Shown piece after piece: positions 33,915 through 42,202 of a DNA stretch of 42,462 nt (its first letter is position 1; every line of letters starts with the position of its first letter). Both the position numbers and the translations under genes were made by a program. The DNA comes from Methanosaeta sp. PtaU1.Bin112 (GTDB lineage Archaea; Halobacteriota; Methanosarcinia; Methanotrichales; Methanotrichaceae): assembly GCA_002067705.1 (NCBI GenBank), contig MVRL01000154.1:1-42462 (forward strand), in the 5' to 3' direction. The notes under the pieces are model-generated. The model worked only from the letters and a program-made list of their open reading frames with translations. It had not been told where the DNA came from and ran no database searches.

Positions 33915-35180
33915 TCAGGCACATATCTCTTCCTTATTCCGATTAAGAATTGAGTTGATGATGCTCTCACTGATAGATGCAATGCCGGAAAATCCGGCGT
34001 AAGGCAGATTCGATAGCGATATCTGGTCCAGGACCGGATAGGAGAGCCGGACCAGAGATGCTGAAAGCTCAGAAGCGATCCTCTTTTCAAAGCTCGATCC
34101 GAAGATGAGGCTCACCCCGGCATCTTTCAGCGCGAGGTTCATATCATGGCGATCGGGCTCCACCATTAATTTTTCGTAGGGAGCGTCTCTTGCATCCACC
34201 ATATCCGAAGTCGAATAGTTGCAGGATGATATGGCCAGCAACTTCACATCCATCCCCAGCTCATCGCTGAGAAACTCGGCCAGATCAAAAGCCCTGCCGC
34301 TCTCACCTATCACCGCTACGGGCGTCGAGTAAATTCCCTGGAAGAACATATGCGCCCGCTCGACGATCTTTTTCGTCCGCTCCTTCTCCTTCTCCAGAAT
34401 CTGTGGATCTGCCTGCTTTCCCACCGCTTCGGCGATCATCTCAACGAATTGAATGCTCTTCTTCAAGCCATAGGGATAAGGCACAGCAATGTAGGGAATA
34501 TCGAACTTCTCTTGCATGGCCTTTGCGCACTCCTGGCCGTCACCGCCCAGCAGGACATTGAGCTCTGCTTGGGGCGCTTTTTGCATCTGTTCAAAAGATG
34601 AGCCGCTCAGGACGCAGTTGACGAACAGATCCTGATCCTGAAGCATTGTTTTCATCTCGAAAAGGTCGCCCTGGCTGCAGAAATCGTCTGCTTTGAAGCC
34701 CAGAAGGTTGATACCCTTTGAAGTCTCTCCTTTGCCTTTGCTCATTTGCAGAACAAGCCGGGAGAGGGCTTCTTCGTAGCCAAGCCATGCCGGACCCTCA
34801 GGCCCGCCGGCGTCCATTGCGATCAGCTTTGCCCTAATCTCGTCCTTCAAGAGCATTTGCAGTCCAACAACATCCTCGCCCATGATGGCAGGAGCACTGC
34901 AGTTCAGGACGGCAATCGCCTTAGGGCTGAAGGTCCGGTCGGCAAGGCGAATGGCCGAAGCCAGCCTCTCCTCGCCGCTATAGACCTCGTCGCTGGATTT
35001 AAGACCGCTGAATAGGACACGCACGCTGTTCTGCTCCGAACTCAGGGTTTGCAGGAGCAGCGCCCCGCAATGGCAGCCGTTTCTGCCGTGAATAATGGTC
35101 ATGCTGTCGCTGATGCCGTGAAAAGCCCTGAGGGCTCCTACCATCTTGCAATCATGCAATGGATCATATATTATGCTCAT
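33915..35180 (-). CDS. NifK-like nitrogenase component 1 subunit
   Basis: The 421-residue protein belongs to the oxidoreductase/nitrogenase component 1 family, closest in pattern to beta-type subunits. Candidate P-cluster-type ligands are C36/C38 ([16 protein letters not shown]) and C94 ([16 protein letters not shown]); the counterpart of NifK C95 appears missing. The second half has the repeated Rossmann-like lobes ([23 protein letters not shown] and [12 protein letters not shown]). It is about 100 residues shorter than NifK. ATG 35180 overlaps the D-like gene by 17 bp, with GGGGTGG as ribosome site. It should pair with the D-like subunit to hold a bridging cluster and a substrate or cofactor. 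Confidence 0.88.
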   Translation of the reverse strand: MSIIYDPLHDCKMVGALRAFHGISDSMTIIHGRNGCHCGALLLQTLSSEQNSVRVLFSGLKSSDEVYSGEERLASAIRLADRTFSPKAIAVLNCSAPAIMGEDVVGLQMLLKDEIRAKLIAMDAGGPEGPAWLGYEEALSRLVLQMSKGKGETSKGINLLGFKADDFCSQGDLFEMKTMLQDQDLFVNCVLSGSSFEQMQKAPQAELNVLLGGDGQECAKAMQEKFDIPYIAVPYPYGLKKSIQFVEMIAEAVGKQADPQILEKEKERTKKIVERAHMFFQGIYSTPVAVIGESGRAFDLAEFLSDELGMDVKLLAISSCNYSTSDMVDARDAPYEKLMVEPDRHDMNLALKDAGVSLIFGSSFEKRIASELSASLVRLSYPVLDQISLSNLPYAGFSGIASISESIINSILNRNKEEICA

Positions 35181-36696
35181 TGAGTGCCACCCCGGCCAGG
35201 CCATGAAAATGGTAATAAGAGCTCTGACTGAATTTTGTGGAGCGCAGATGATGAAATGACAGGGCAATCCTGGCCCAGTGAGGCGTGAGGTTGCTGATGC
35301 CTTCGTCAAACTCCATCAGGTCGAGCAGCGGCGAGCGCACTCTCACCTTTCCCATAGCTTCACGGAAGACCCGGCATAGCTTCAGAGAAGGCAGAAATCC
35401 CACGCTCATCTCCGTCTGGGCAAACTCGTTTACATCCACGGTTCTGAAACCCTCCCGATTGTAGAAGTGAGCGATCTTCACCGGAGCCACCACCAGGTCG
35501 ATCTTCAGCCTCTTAAATGACTCCAGCTCCTCTTTGGGTGTGGGGTTGATCAGAAGCTCAGGATGATAATCATAAATCTCAGCCAGGCCCAAATTGGCTC
35601 TCTCGATCTCCTGAATGGCCCTGTCCGTAACCCCGTGGGTGAGGGTCTGGGTTCGATAGATGAGTGCAGCCACATCCACGCCAATATCTTTTAGCAGATT
35701 CAGGCTGAAGCCCACAGGTACTGCCACCTTGAGGCCCTGCAGTTCCTTTGAAGCGGATTGCAGCTTCAATTGAACTGCAGTCCGGCTCTTTTCGATGACC
35801 GACTCGGCCTCTCCCTCCTTGCCCATGATTTGGGCGATCTCCTTCAGGACGCGGGTGCTTCCTGCCAGTCCATAAGGACTGATCGTCTCAGGGTCCTTCT
35901 TTTGATTATATCTGTGCCATCCGGTGATCTGGCAGTATTCCGTGCCCATCCTCTTTTTCATCAGTTCCGCCCAGGACATTCTATAGCCGATGACGTTCAG
36001 ATCGGCCTTTGCCAGGTCCAGCATGTCTTTGGTGGTGGTATGATCGAAGCAGACCTTGTTGATCTTGATATTCATCTGGGAGAGCAGGTCGGCCATCTCC
36101 AGGAGCTTATTGGCGTTTCTCTGGGTGGGAGAGTTGATCAGATTGACAGAGCCCTCGTTTCTTTCCACGTCCTCCCGGCAGATCAGCTGGTCGGCCATAG
36201 CATAGAGAGAGTCTTGAATTCCCACGGGCCTTGATTTTCCCACGGAGTCGCCCGTAGAATAGATCACTTCGCAGCCGACTTTCTCCTTTGCCTTTAAAAC
36301 GGCAGAGGGGATATCGTCTCCAATCAGATCTGTGGTGCATGTGGTGATTACTATGATCAATCCAGGCGAATATTTCTCATAGGACTCGACAATCGCCCGG
36401 CTGAGCTTCTCCTCCGCACCGTAGACCACATCCACATTGTTCAGGTTGGTGCACGGACTGTCATAGAAGGTGGATGAAAGGGTGAAGGGGTTAAGCTTTC
36501 GTTGAAAAGCACATCCTACCGGCCCGTGAATTAGCGGCAGAGCGTCTTTAATTGCATTGGCTACAACCATGGCTCCAGCGATTTTGCCGTGAATTGCGGC
36601 CAGATGATGCATGGGAATGGCGCTATATATGCTCCTCATGGTTTCAAGGATGGGAGCTTCGTCTCTGGTGATTAAATCCAGCTCATCAGGTTGCAT
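35164..36696 (-). CDS. NifD-like nitrogenase component 1 subunit lacking FeMo-cofactor ligands
   Basis: The 510-residue alpha-type subunit keeps three P-cluster-like cysteines: C62 (LIHGPVGCAFQRKL), C82 (SPCTNLNNVDVVYGAEEKL) and C120 (TTCTTDLIGDD). By hand alignment the position of the NifD FeMo-co Cys275 (HCYRS-type context) is G237 in VIGYRMSW, with C255 some way off, and no His442 counterpart is seen near HFYNREGFRTVDV. The enzyme therefore likely uses another metal site or a bound tetrapyrrole-like substrate, as in the BchNB and CfbD relatives. ATG 36696 has GAGG 9 bases upstream. The promoter region has an 11 bp direct repeat. The last 45 residues are a basic and aromatic extension that I do not recognise. 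Confidence 0.88.
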   Translation of the reverse strand: MQPDELDLITRDEAPILETMRSIYSAIPMHHLAAIHGKIAGAMVVANAIKDALPLIHGPVGCAFQRKLNPFTLSSTFYDSPCTNLNNVDVVYGAEEKLSRAIVESYEKYSPGLIIVITTCTTDLIGDDIPSAVLKAKEKVGCEVIYSTGDSVGKSRPVGIQDSLYAMADQLICREDVERNEGSVNLINSPTQRNANKLLEMADLLSQMNIKINKVCFDHTTTKDMLDLAKADLNVIGYRMSWAELMKKRMGTEYCQITGWHRYNQKKDPETISPYGLAGSTRVLKEIAQIMGKEGEAESVIEKSRTAVQLKLQSASKELQGLKVAVPVGFSLNLLKDIGVDVAALIYRTQTLTHGVTDRAIQEIERANLGLAEIYDYHPELLINPTPKEELESFKRLKIDLVVAPVKIAHFYNREGFRTVDVNEFAQTEMSVGFLPSLKLCRVFREAMGKVRVRSPLLDLMEFDEGISNLTPHWARIALSFHHLRSTKFSQSSYYHFHGLAGVALNEHNI

Positions 36697-36712
36697 TCTG
36701 TCATCCTCTGTC

Positions 36713-36765
36713 TGCTATATGAATACTTACGACTGCATATATCATATAATACTTTGCTATATGAA
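36713..36765 (-). promoter_or_regulatory. Promoter with 11 bp direct repeats ahead of the nif-like operon
   Basis: TGCTATATGAA occurs at 36713-36723 and 36755-36765 (plus-strand reading), 42 bp apart, or four helical turns. Between them is a TATA-like TTATATGATATATGC on the minus strand. Because the operon and the second binding-protein gene are divergent, this region can regulate both. The repeats are a candidate operator; AT-richness makes chance occurrence possible. Confidence 0.45.
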
Positions 36766-36905
36766 ATTAGCATTAAATATCTTTTGATCAAGCAACATAA
36801 TTCATAGTTAATGTTATATATTACATAAATTGTAACATTAATAGACCTATAATATTGGGACAATATGCAGGAACAGAGATCAACTCAACAAATTTAGGAG
36901 GAAAA

Positions 36906-38024
36906 ATGAATAAATGCAAACATCAGATAGCTCTGGCATTGATCTTGCTGGGTTTTTTTCTGGCGGTCAGCGTGAGCTGTGTCTGTTCTGAAGAATCGAA
37001 ATATCCACTAACTGTAACTGATTCGGCTGGAAGAGAGGTAAGCATTACCGAACCTGTGCAGAGGGTTATCGTCATTAACACCGATTCGGCAGAGGCCGTC
37101 ACTATTCTCGGTGCATCCGACCTGATCGTGGGTCTGGCAGAGGGAATAAAGGATGCCTACGAATTTCGTAATCTGAAGAATCGCACCTCAGTTGGAACCT
37201 GGACGGAAATAGACTATGAAAAGATCGGAGAGGTTGTCCATAATGGCAGCCAGAATATGAGCTCCGATGCCCTTGTCTTGTGCTTTGTCTATCCCGGAAA
37301 GCCAAATGGAGTGGAGGCGGTCTCAAACAACCTCGCCACGATCGGCGGCATTAATGTCCTTGGCCTTGACTTCTACAAGGAGGAGAACCTGAGCAGAGAG
37401 ATGAAGCTGCTGGGATCGGTTCTCGGAAGAGAAAAGGAAGCAGAGGAGGTAATGGACTGGCATGATAAGGGAGTAGCAGAGGCAGAATCGGCTGCATCCG
37501 GTCTGGACCGCCCCAAGGTCTTTGTGGAGGGAAGCTCAAAGGGTTTGGGCGAGATCACTACATTTGGAAAGCAATCTGGTTCTGCAATGCTCCTGCAGAA
37601 AGCAGGCGGCGACAATGTCATGCAGAAAGATGAAGCATACCCAAAGGTGGACTGGGAGTGGGTTGTATCCCAAAATCCGGATGTGATTATCAAGACGGAT
37701 TACCTCAAGTCATCCGACGGACTTCCGGGATGGAGCCTGTCATCTGCCGAGGATGTCAAAGCGCTGGAGGAGAAGAGAAATGATATTCTCACTCGCCCTG
37801 GAGCCCAGAATATCTCTGCGGTGAAGAACGATCGCGTCTACATCGTATCTGCTCAGACCCTCTTCGGCCTGGACAACGTTGCGGGCCTGCAGAGGCTGGC
37901 AAAGCTGCTTCATCCCCAGATAAGCCTCAATCCTGAAGAAGCATACGCGGAGTATCTGCATTTCATGGGACAGGAGGAGCAGAAGGACAGGATATTCGTC
38001 TATCCGGAGATCGCCAAAGCCTAG
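36906..38024 (+). CDS. ABC-type metal-chelate substrate-binding protein (PF01497), second of five
   Basis: The 372-residue exported binding protein starts MNKCKHQIALALILLGFFLAVSVSC, either a signal peptide or a lipoprotein signal. The first lobe opens with REVSITEPVQRVIVINTDSAEAVTILGASD and the C-terminus has NDRVYIVSAQTLFGLDNVAGLQRLAKLLHPQ. It is a close paralogue of the gene at 31746 and also lacks dockerin. ATG 36906 has a perfect AGGAGG at 36896-36901; the longer open frame from 36855 has no ribosome site. It is divergent from the nif-like operon, with only about 200 bp of shared regulatory DNA, and is 5 bp from the next dockerin-fused paralogue, so the two are cotranscribed. Confidence 0.88.
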   Translation: MNKCKHQIALALILLGFFLAVSVSCVCSEESKYPLTVTDSAGREVSITEPVQRVIVINTDSAEAVTILGASDLIVGLAEGIKDAYEFRNLKNRTSVGTWTEIDYEKIGEVVHNGSQNMSSDALVLCFVYPGKPNGVEAVSNNLATIGGINVLGLDFYKEENLSREMKLLGSVLGREKEAEEVMDWHDKGVAEAESAASGLDRPKVFVEGSSKGLGEITTFGKQSGSAMLLQKAGGDNVMQKDEAYPKVDWEWVVSQNPDVIIKTDYLKSSDGLPGWSLSSAEDVKALEEKRNDILTRPGAQNISAVKNDRVYIVSAQTLFGLDNVAGLQRLAKLLHPQISLNPEEAYAEYLHFMGQEEQKDRIFVYPEIAKA

Positions 38025-38029
38025 AGTTG

Positions 38030-39286
38030 ATGGAAATGATGAGAAAAACAACCATGCAATTGATTCTGATATGCGCCCTATCAGTTCTCACGACCGTATC
38101 TGCAACAGGATACACTTTGCAGATATTTGGCAATGCCAATTTGGATGATGCAATCGACGAGCTGGATATCGCATATGTAAGGGATGTGATCGCCGGAAAG
38201 AGCGCGTCCACGGATCTGTCTGACGCCAACCGAGACGGCATTGTCGACGATGAAGATATCAAGCAGATAGAGATGATAGTCAATTCAACTGAAGATCATC
38301 TGGACCTTAAAGCCTTTACCATTTATGATAAGGCCAAGATCGTCAAAGTTTCAATGCCAGTTGAAAAGATCATAATCCTCAACTTGGCCTGCGCCGAGGC
38401 AATCAGATGCATAAAGGCTGAAGATAAGGTTATCGCAATCGGCTCATCCACAGTGGAAGGCTCAAACAAGGATTTCTTCTCGGATTTGAGCGGTCTTCCC
38501 ACTGTGGGAAAATGGAGCGACCCGGATATCGAATCCATACTTCGCCTCCAGCCGAATCTCGTGATTGCTGACTTGAGGACACCTGATACCGAGAAATTGG
38601 AGGATAAGCTGCAAGGGTCAGGAATCAGTGTAATCCGCATGGGGTTTACTTATCCTGACTACTCCCAGGCGGAGATGATGGCTCTGGGCTATATTCTCGG
38701 CAAGAGGGATGAGGCAAAAGAGTATACGAATTTCGCAGGAGAGTACATTGATCTCATCGAGCAGCGAATATCATCGATTCCCGAGAAAGAAAAGCCGGTG
38801 GTTTATCCCATTTACTACACATCAGACAATCTGTGGAAGAGCGGCTCCAATGGATCAATTGTGGATATGCTTTGCGGACTTGCTGGAGGGTCTAACATAG
38901 TTCATAATCTGACGGGAGGAACCGGTGGCATGTATCCGACAGTGGACCCGGAGTGGGTGGTCAAAGAGAATCCCGAGATCATCTTTACATGGAGTTCACC
39001 AGGGGGGTATAGCGTAACGAATGATACTCAGATGAAGCAGCTATGGACAAGCATCGCAAAGGCCCCCGAGCTATCCCAGGTGGACGCTGCAAAAAATGAG
39101 CGGATATATCTCATGACCACAGAGATCACAAGCCGTCCGAGGTGGTTTGTTGGACTTTCTTATCTCGCGAAGTGGATGCATCCCGATCTCTTCAGGGATC
39201 TGGACCCCGAGGCAATACATAAAAATTATCTGGAGAAGTACCAGGGTGTGAAATATCAGGGATCATTCGTATATCCTGCCAATTGA
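38030..39286 (+). CDS. Dockerin-fused metal-chelate substrate-binding protein, third of five
   Basis: The 418-residue protein has a signal peptide, then a dockerin-like pair of calcium-binding loops (about 30-85: IFGNANLDDAIDELDIAYV and SDANRDGIVDDEDIKQI), then a PF01497 domain (about 95-418). The second loop is a good DxNxDGxxDxxD match; the first is degenerate (N for D). The C-terminus PRWFVGLSYLAKWMHPDLFRDLDPEAIH matches its minus-strand paralogues. Dockerins bind cohesins on scaffold proteins, so this receptor could be tethered to a surface complex; no cohesin is in the window. Starts at TTG 38027, ATG 38030, 38036 and 38039 are all possible, and 38030 was chosen. Confidence 0.87.
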   Translation: MEMMRKTTMQLILICALSVLTTVSATGYTLQIFGNANLDDAIDELDIAYVRDVIAGKSASTDLSDANRDGIVDDEDIKQIEMIVNSTEDHLDLKAFTIYDKAKIVKVSMPVEKIIILNLACAEAIRCIKAEDKVIAIGSSTVEGSNKDFFSDLSGLPTVGKWSDPDIESILRLQPNLVIADLRTPDTEKLEDKLQGSGISVIRMGFTYPDYSQAEMMALGYILGKRDEAKEYTNFAGEYIDLIEQRISSIPEKEKPVVYPIYYTSDNLWKSGSNGSIVDMLCGLAGGSNIVHNLTGGTGGMYPTVDPEWVVKENPEIIFTWSSPGGYSVTNDTQMKQLWTSIAKAPELSQVDAAKNERIYLMTTEITSRPRWFVGLSYLAKWMHPDLFRDLDPEAIHKNYLEKYQGVKYQGSFVYPAN

Positions 39287-39476
39287 ATTAGATAAATTTT
39301 TATATTTTTTAGACAGATCTCCATTGGCCTTCATTCCATTCGTGCAGTTCCGATAGATTAGAGAACTTCTAAGCTTCATGGAGCCAAAAAGAATATTACT
39401 CCCGCCATATTTATGAGGTTTCCAGACGATGGTCCTGGACGTTTATTTAAGAAAAAATAAAAAATTGCTCGTCTGA

Positions 39477-40709
39477 TTAAGAGGGATATGCGAATACGCC
39501 GCGGGAATTCAGGTCGTAATCAAAGTCCTGCATGTTCAGGTATTGCTGATGCAGCGCCTTTGGATCCAAATCCGGGAAGAGATCGGGATAGAACCATTTG
39601 GCCATGTAGGCGATAGTCACCGGGACAGCGGGGCTTGCTCCGAATTCATAGAGCAGCATGTACACCCGGTCGTCTTTGACTGCGGTGATATTGCTCCAGC
39701 CGGTTCTGTCTAGGATCTCTTTTCTTTTGGATGCAAATCCTGATGAGTCATCGGTTGCATAGCCGCATGCAATCTCCGATGGCGATGTGAGTCTCACAAT
39801 GACATCTGGGTTTTGTATCATCACCCACTCAGACTCAACTTCCGGATATGCTCCTTCCAGATCCGAGGCAAGGTTCACTCCTCCAGCCATGGTGCATGCC
39901 AGATCTCCGCCTTTGCCCTTGGTGTAGGTCTTGAGGTCTGCATATCCTTCCAGGTAGACCCTTGCTTTTTTGTCTGCAGGCAGCTTTGAGGTCTTTTCCT
40001 GCACCGCATCGGTGATGTTGTAGAAGAACTTCAGGTATCTGTCCGCATAATCAGTCTTGCCGAGGATGTATCCCAGCATCTTCATCTCCGCCGGCAGATC
40101 GTCTGCCCTGTAAAGATCAAGAGCTACAATAGGAATACCTGTGCCGTTGAGCTTTGGCTCCAGGTACTTTGGGGCAGCAGACTTGTAGCTTATGGCCAGA
40201 TCCGGCTGTAGGGTGAGGATCTTCTCAATGTCCGGCTCGCTCCATTTTCCAACATTTGGCATCTTGCTGAAATCAGGAAGGTAGGTGGCGTCATCCAGGG
40301 TGTCAACCGAGACGCCTACGACCTTATCAGTGGCATGCAAGACCCTGATGGCCTCAGCGGCATCGCCGGTAACGGCTACTATTCTCTTGATGGGCATCTT
40401 CAGGGTTACAGTCCTGCCGGCGGTGTCGATAAGGGTCAAGCACTCTTCATCGTTCTGGATGATCAGCCTTATCTGGTCAATATCCTTCTGGTCTACCGTT
40501 CCATCATAATTGGCATCGGAGAGATTGGTGGCTTCATTTGTCCCTTTGATCACGCTTTCAATGTAATCAATATCCTTCTCGTCTATGGTGTCATCCATAT
40601 TGGCATTGCCGAAGATGTTGAGACTGAAACTTGCGGCCGCCGCGGGAGTTGGGATGATCATTGCCAAAGATAAAAGGGACAACAGTATGCAGAGAATCGA
40701 TATTCTCAT
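39477..40709 (-). CDS. Dockerin-fused metal-chelate substrate-binding protein, fourth of five
   Basis: The 410-residue protein has a signal peptide (MRISILCILLSLLSLAMIIPTPAAA), a dockerin-like module (about 30-88: IFGNANMDDTIDEKDIDYI and SDANYDGTVDQKDIDQI), then PF01497 (about 92-410), opening with GRTVTLKMPIKRIVAVTGDAAEAIRVLHATD. The ATG directly follows the TAA of the fifth paralogue, with GGAGGGG inside that gene's end as ribosome site, so the two are translationally coupled. It is convergent with the third paralogue; the AT-rich 190 bp between them contains T-runs on both strands. The ligand is unknown. Confidence 0.9.
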   Translation of the reverse strand: MRISILCILLSLLSLAMIIPTPAAAASFSLNIFGNANMDDTIDEKDIDYIESVIKGTNEATNLSDANYDGTVDQKDIDQIRLIIQNDEECLTLIDTAGRTVTLKMPIKRIVAVTGDAAEAIRVLHATDKVVGVSVDTLDDATYLPDFSKMPNVGKWSEPDIEKILTLQPDLAISYKSAAPKYLEPKLNGTGIPIVALDLYRADDLPAEMKMLGYILGKTDYADRYLKFFYNITDAVQEKTSKLPADKKARVYLEGYADLKTYTKGKGGDLACTMAGGVNLASDLEGAYPEVESEWVMIQNPDVIVRLTSPSEIACGYATDDSSGFASKRKEILDRTGWSNITAVKDDRVYMLLYEFGASPAVPVTIAYMAKWFYPDLFPDLDPKALHQQYLNMQDFDYDLNSRGVFAYPS

Positions 40710-41954
40710 TTAGATCCCCTCCGGATAGACAAATACCCCCTGCTTGCTCAGATCATAATCCAGTCCCTGAAACTTAGTCAAGTACTCCTGATGTATAGCC
40801 TCCGGGTCCAGATCCTCGAAGAGATCGGGATGCAGCCACTTTGCCAGGTAAATTATGCTCAGGAAATACCTTCCTCCGAAGAAAACATCTGCTGACTGGA
40901 TGTAGACATTGCCGTTCTTGACCGCCGAGACATTGGACAGCTCCGAACGGCCCGTTACCTCATCTTGTTTCTCTTCGAATTTGGTGGTATTGTCCTTGGC
41001 CAGAGCGTAGCCGCCGATATTGCTGATCTTCCAGATGATGAACTGGGGATCTCTCTTGACCAGTGATTCTGGGTCAACAGTTGCATCTCCGGTCGTATCG
41101 GCAAAGATATTCTTTCCGCCGGCCATGACAGTTACATTATTTGATGAGGAGCCCACGCCGCCGGTCTGATAAAAGTCGCTTCGCCCTCCTTCATATACTC
41201 TCGGTTTCGCTTCATCTGGTATATCTTTGACCACATTCTCAATCTCATCTATCTTACCGTTATACCAGTCTGTGAACTCTATAGCCTCCTTTACCCGTCC
41301 CACAATATACCCCAGCTTCATGATGTCTTCTACATAGGTCTCCGGCTTGAAGCAGTCCAGACCGATCACAGAGATATCCGGATTGGCTTTCTTTAGAGTA
41401 TCATTTATTGTCTCATAGTCGCCGGTCCACTGGGTTCCGTAGTAGACCACCAGATCAGGATTCTGCGTCAGAATCTTCTCAAAATCAGGTGTCTTTCCAG
41501 ATCCAACGCTCACGACCTGCTGGAATTCAGGGAAGTAGGATTTGTCATTCAATGCAGAGTCGCTGACCGCTACGATTTCGTCTGAGGTTTTTATCGTTCT
41601 CAGAGCCTCAGCAGCATTGCGGTTGACCGGGATGATCCGTTTTACGGGCGTCTTGATCTCTACAACCTTGCCAGCGGAATCGAGAAGGACGAGCTTCTTC
41701 TCCACTCCCTGGATGATCTCTTCTACTGCAGATACATCCTGCTGGTCGATCTTGCCATCGTAATTGGCGTCAGCCAGCTCGGTCTCCTTGTCGGTTTTAT
41801 TTATTATTCCTTGCAGATAGGTTATATCATCTGCATCAATGGTATCGTCCATGTTGGCATTTCCGAATATGTCCAGTGTAAATGCCCCTGCCGAAGGCAA
41901 AATGCATAACAAGACTCCGGACAGGGCCAAAAGCATCAAAGCACATTTATTCAT
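40710..41954 (-). CDS. Dockerin-fused metal-chelate substrate-binding protein, fifth of five
   Basis: The 414-residue protein has a signal peptide (MNKCALMLLALSGVLLCILPSAGA), a dockerin-like module (about 25-85: IFGNANMDDTIDADDITYL and ADANYDGKIDQQDVSAV) and a PF01497 domain (about 90-414), with GKVVEIKTPVKRIIPVNRNAAEALRTIKTSD opening the first lobe. The mature N-termini of this and the fourth paralogue are nearly identical, indicating recent tandem duplication. GAGG lies about 10 bases before the ATG, with TATA-like AAATATTATTGG near 41980. It is the first gene of a two-gene unit and lies 248 bp from the transposase at the right edge. Confidence 0.9.
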   Translation of the reverse strand: MNKCALMLLALSGVLLCILPSAGAFTLDIFGNANMDDTIDADDITYLQGIINKTDKETELADANYDGKIDQQDVSAVEEIIQGVEKKLVLLDSAGKVVEIKTPVKRIIPVNRNAAEALRTIKTSDEIVAVSDSALNDKSYFPEFQQVVSVGSGKTPDFEKILTQNPDLVVYYGTQWTGDYETINDTLKKANPDISVIGLDCFKPETYVEDIMKLGYIVGRVKEAIEFTDWYNGKIDEIENVVKDIPDEAKPRVYEGGRSDFYQTGGVGSSSNNVTVMAGGKNIFADTTGDATVDPESLVKRDPQFIIWKISNIGGYALAKDNTTKFEEKQDEVTGRSELSNVSAVKNGNVYIQSADVFFGGRYFLSIIYLAKWLHPDLFEDLDPEAIHQEYLTKFQGLDYDLSKQGVFVYPEGI

Positions 41955-42202
41955 ATACTATTCCTCATACCAATAATATTTCTAATATGAATTTATGGTT
42001 TATTCGTAAGGATATTTAAAACTAACTCGATTCAGCAAGCTCTCTCGGTAGCGTGCCAATTTTGATGTAAAATAGTAGTATTGTCCTATGATGAGAACAT
42101 TCTTACCATCGCCACGCTGGCAGCAAGATATTTCATCATTGGATTTAATAATTAGCCCTGTATCCCCAAGTTCGCCGAAACTTGTAGGAGGGACACAGAG
42201 CC
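41955..42202. other. Spacer between binding-protein gene and insertion sequence
   Basis: Contains the promoter of the fifth binding-protein gene at its left. At its right, an imperfect palindrome (AAGTTCGCCGAAACTT, about 42168-42183) lies just before the transposase ribosome site (GTAGGAGGG). The left inverted repeat of the insertion sequence is probably somewhere here, but the other end is outside the window and its boundary cannot be fixed. Confidence 0.35.

Noticed and set aside
32999-36696. Genuine dinitrogen-fixing nifHDK operon
   Set aside because: Gene order is D-K-H, not H-D-K, the K-like subunit is too short, FeMo-co ligands are not seen and no nifE, N, B or PII genes are present.
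32999-36696. CfbCD reductase of coenzyme F430 synthesis
   Set aside because: CfbD is a single homodimeric subunit with a cfb gene cluster; here there are two different component 1 subunits and no cfbA, B or E neighbour.
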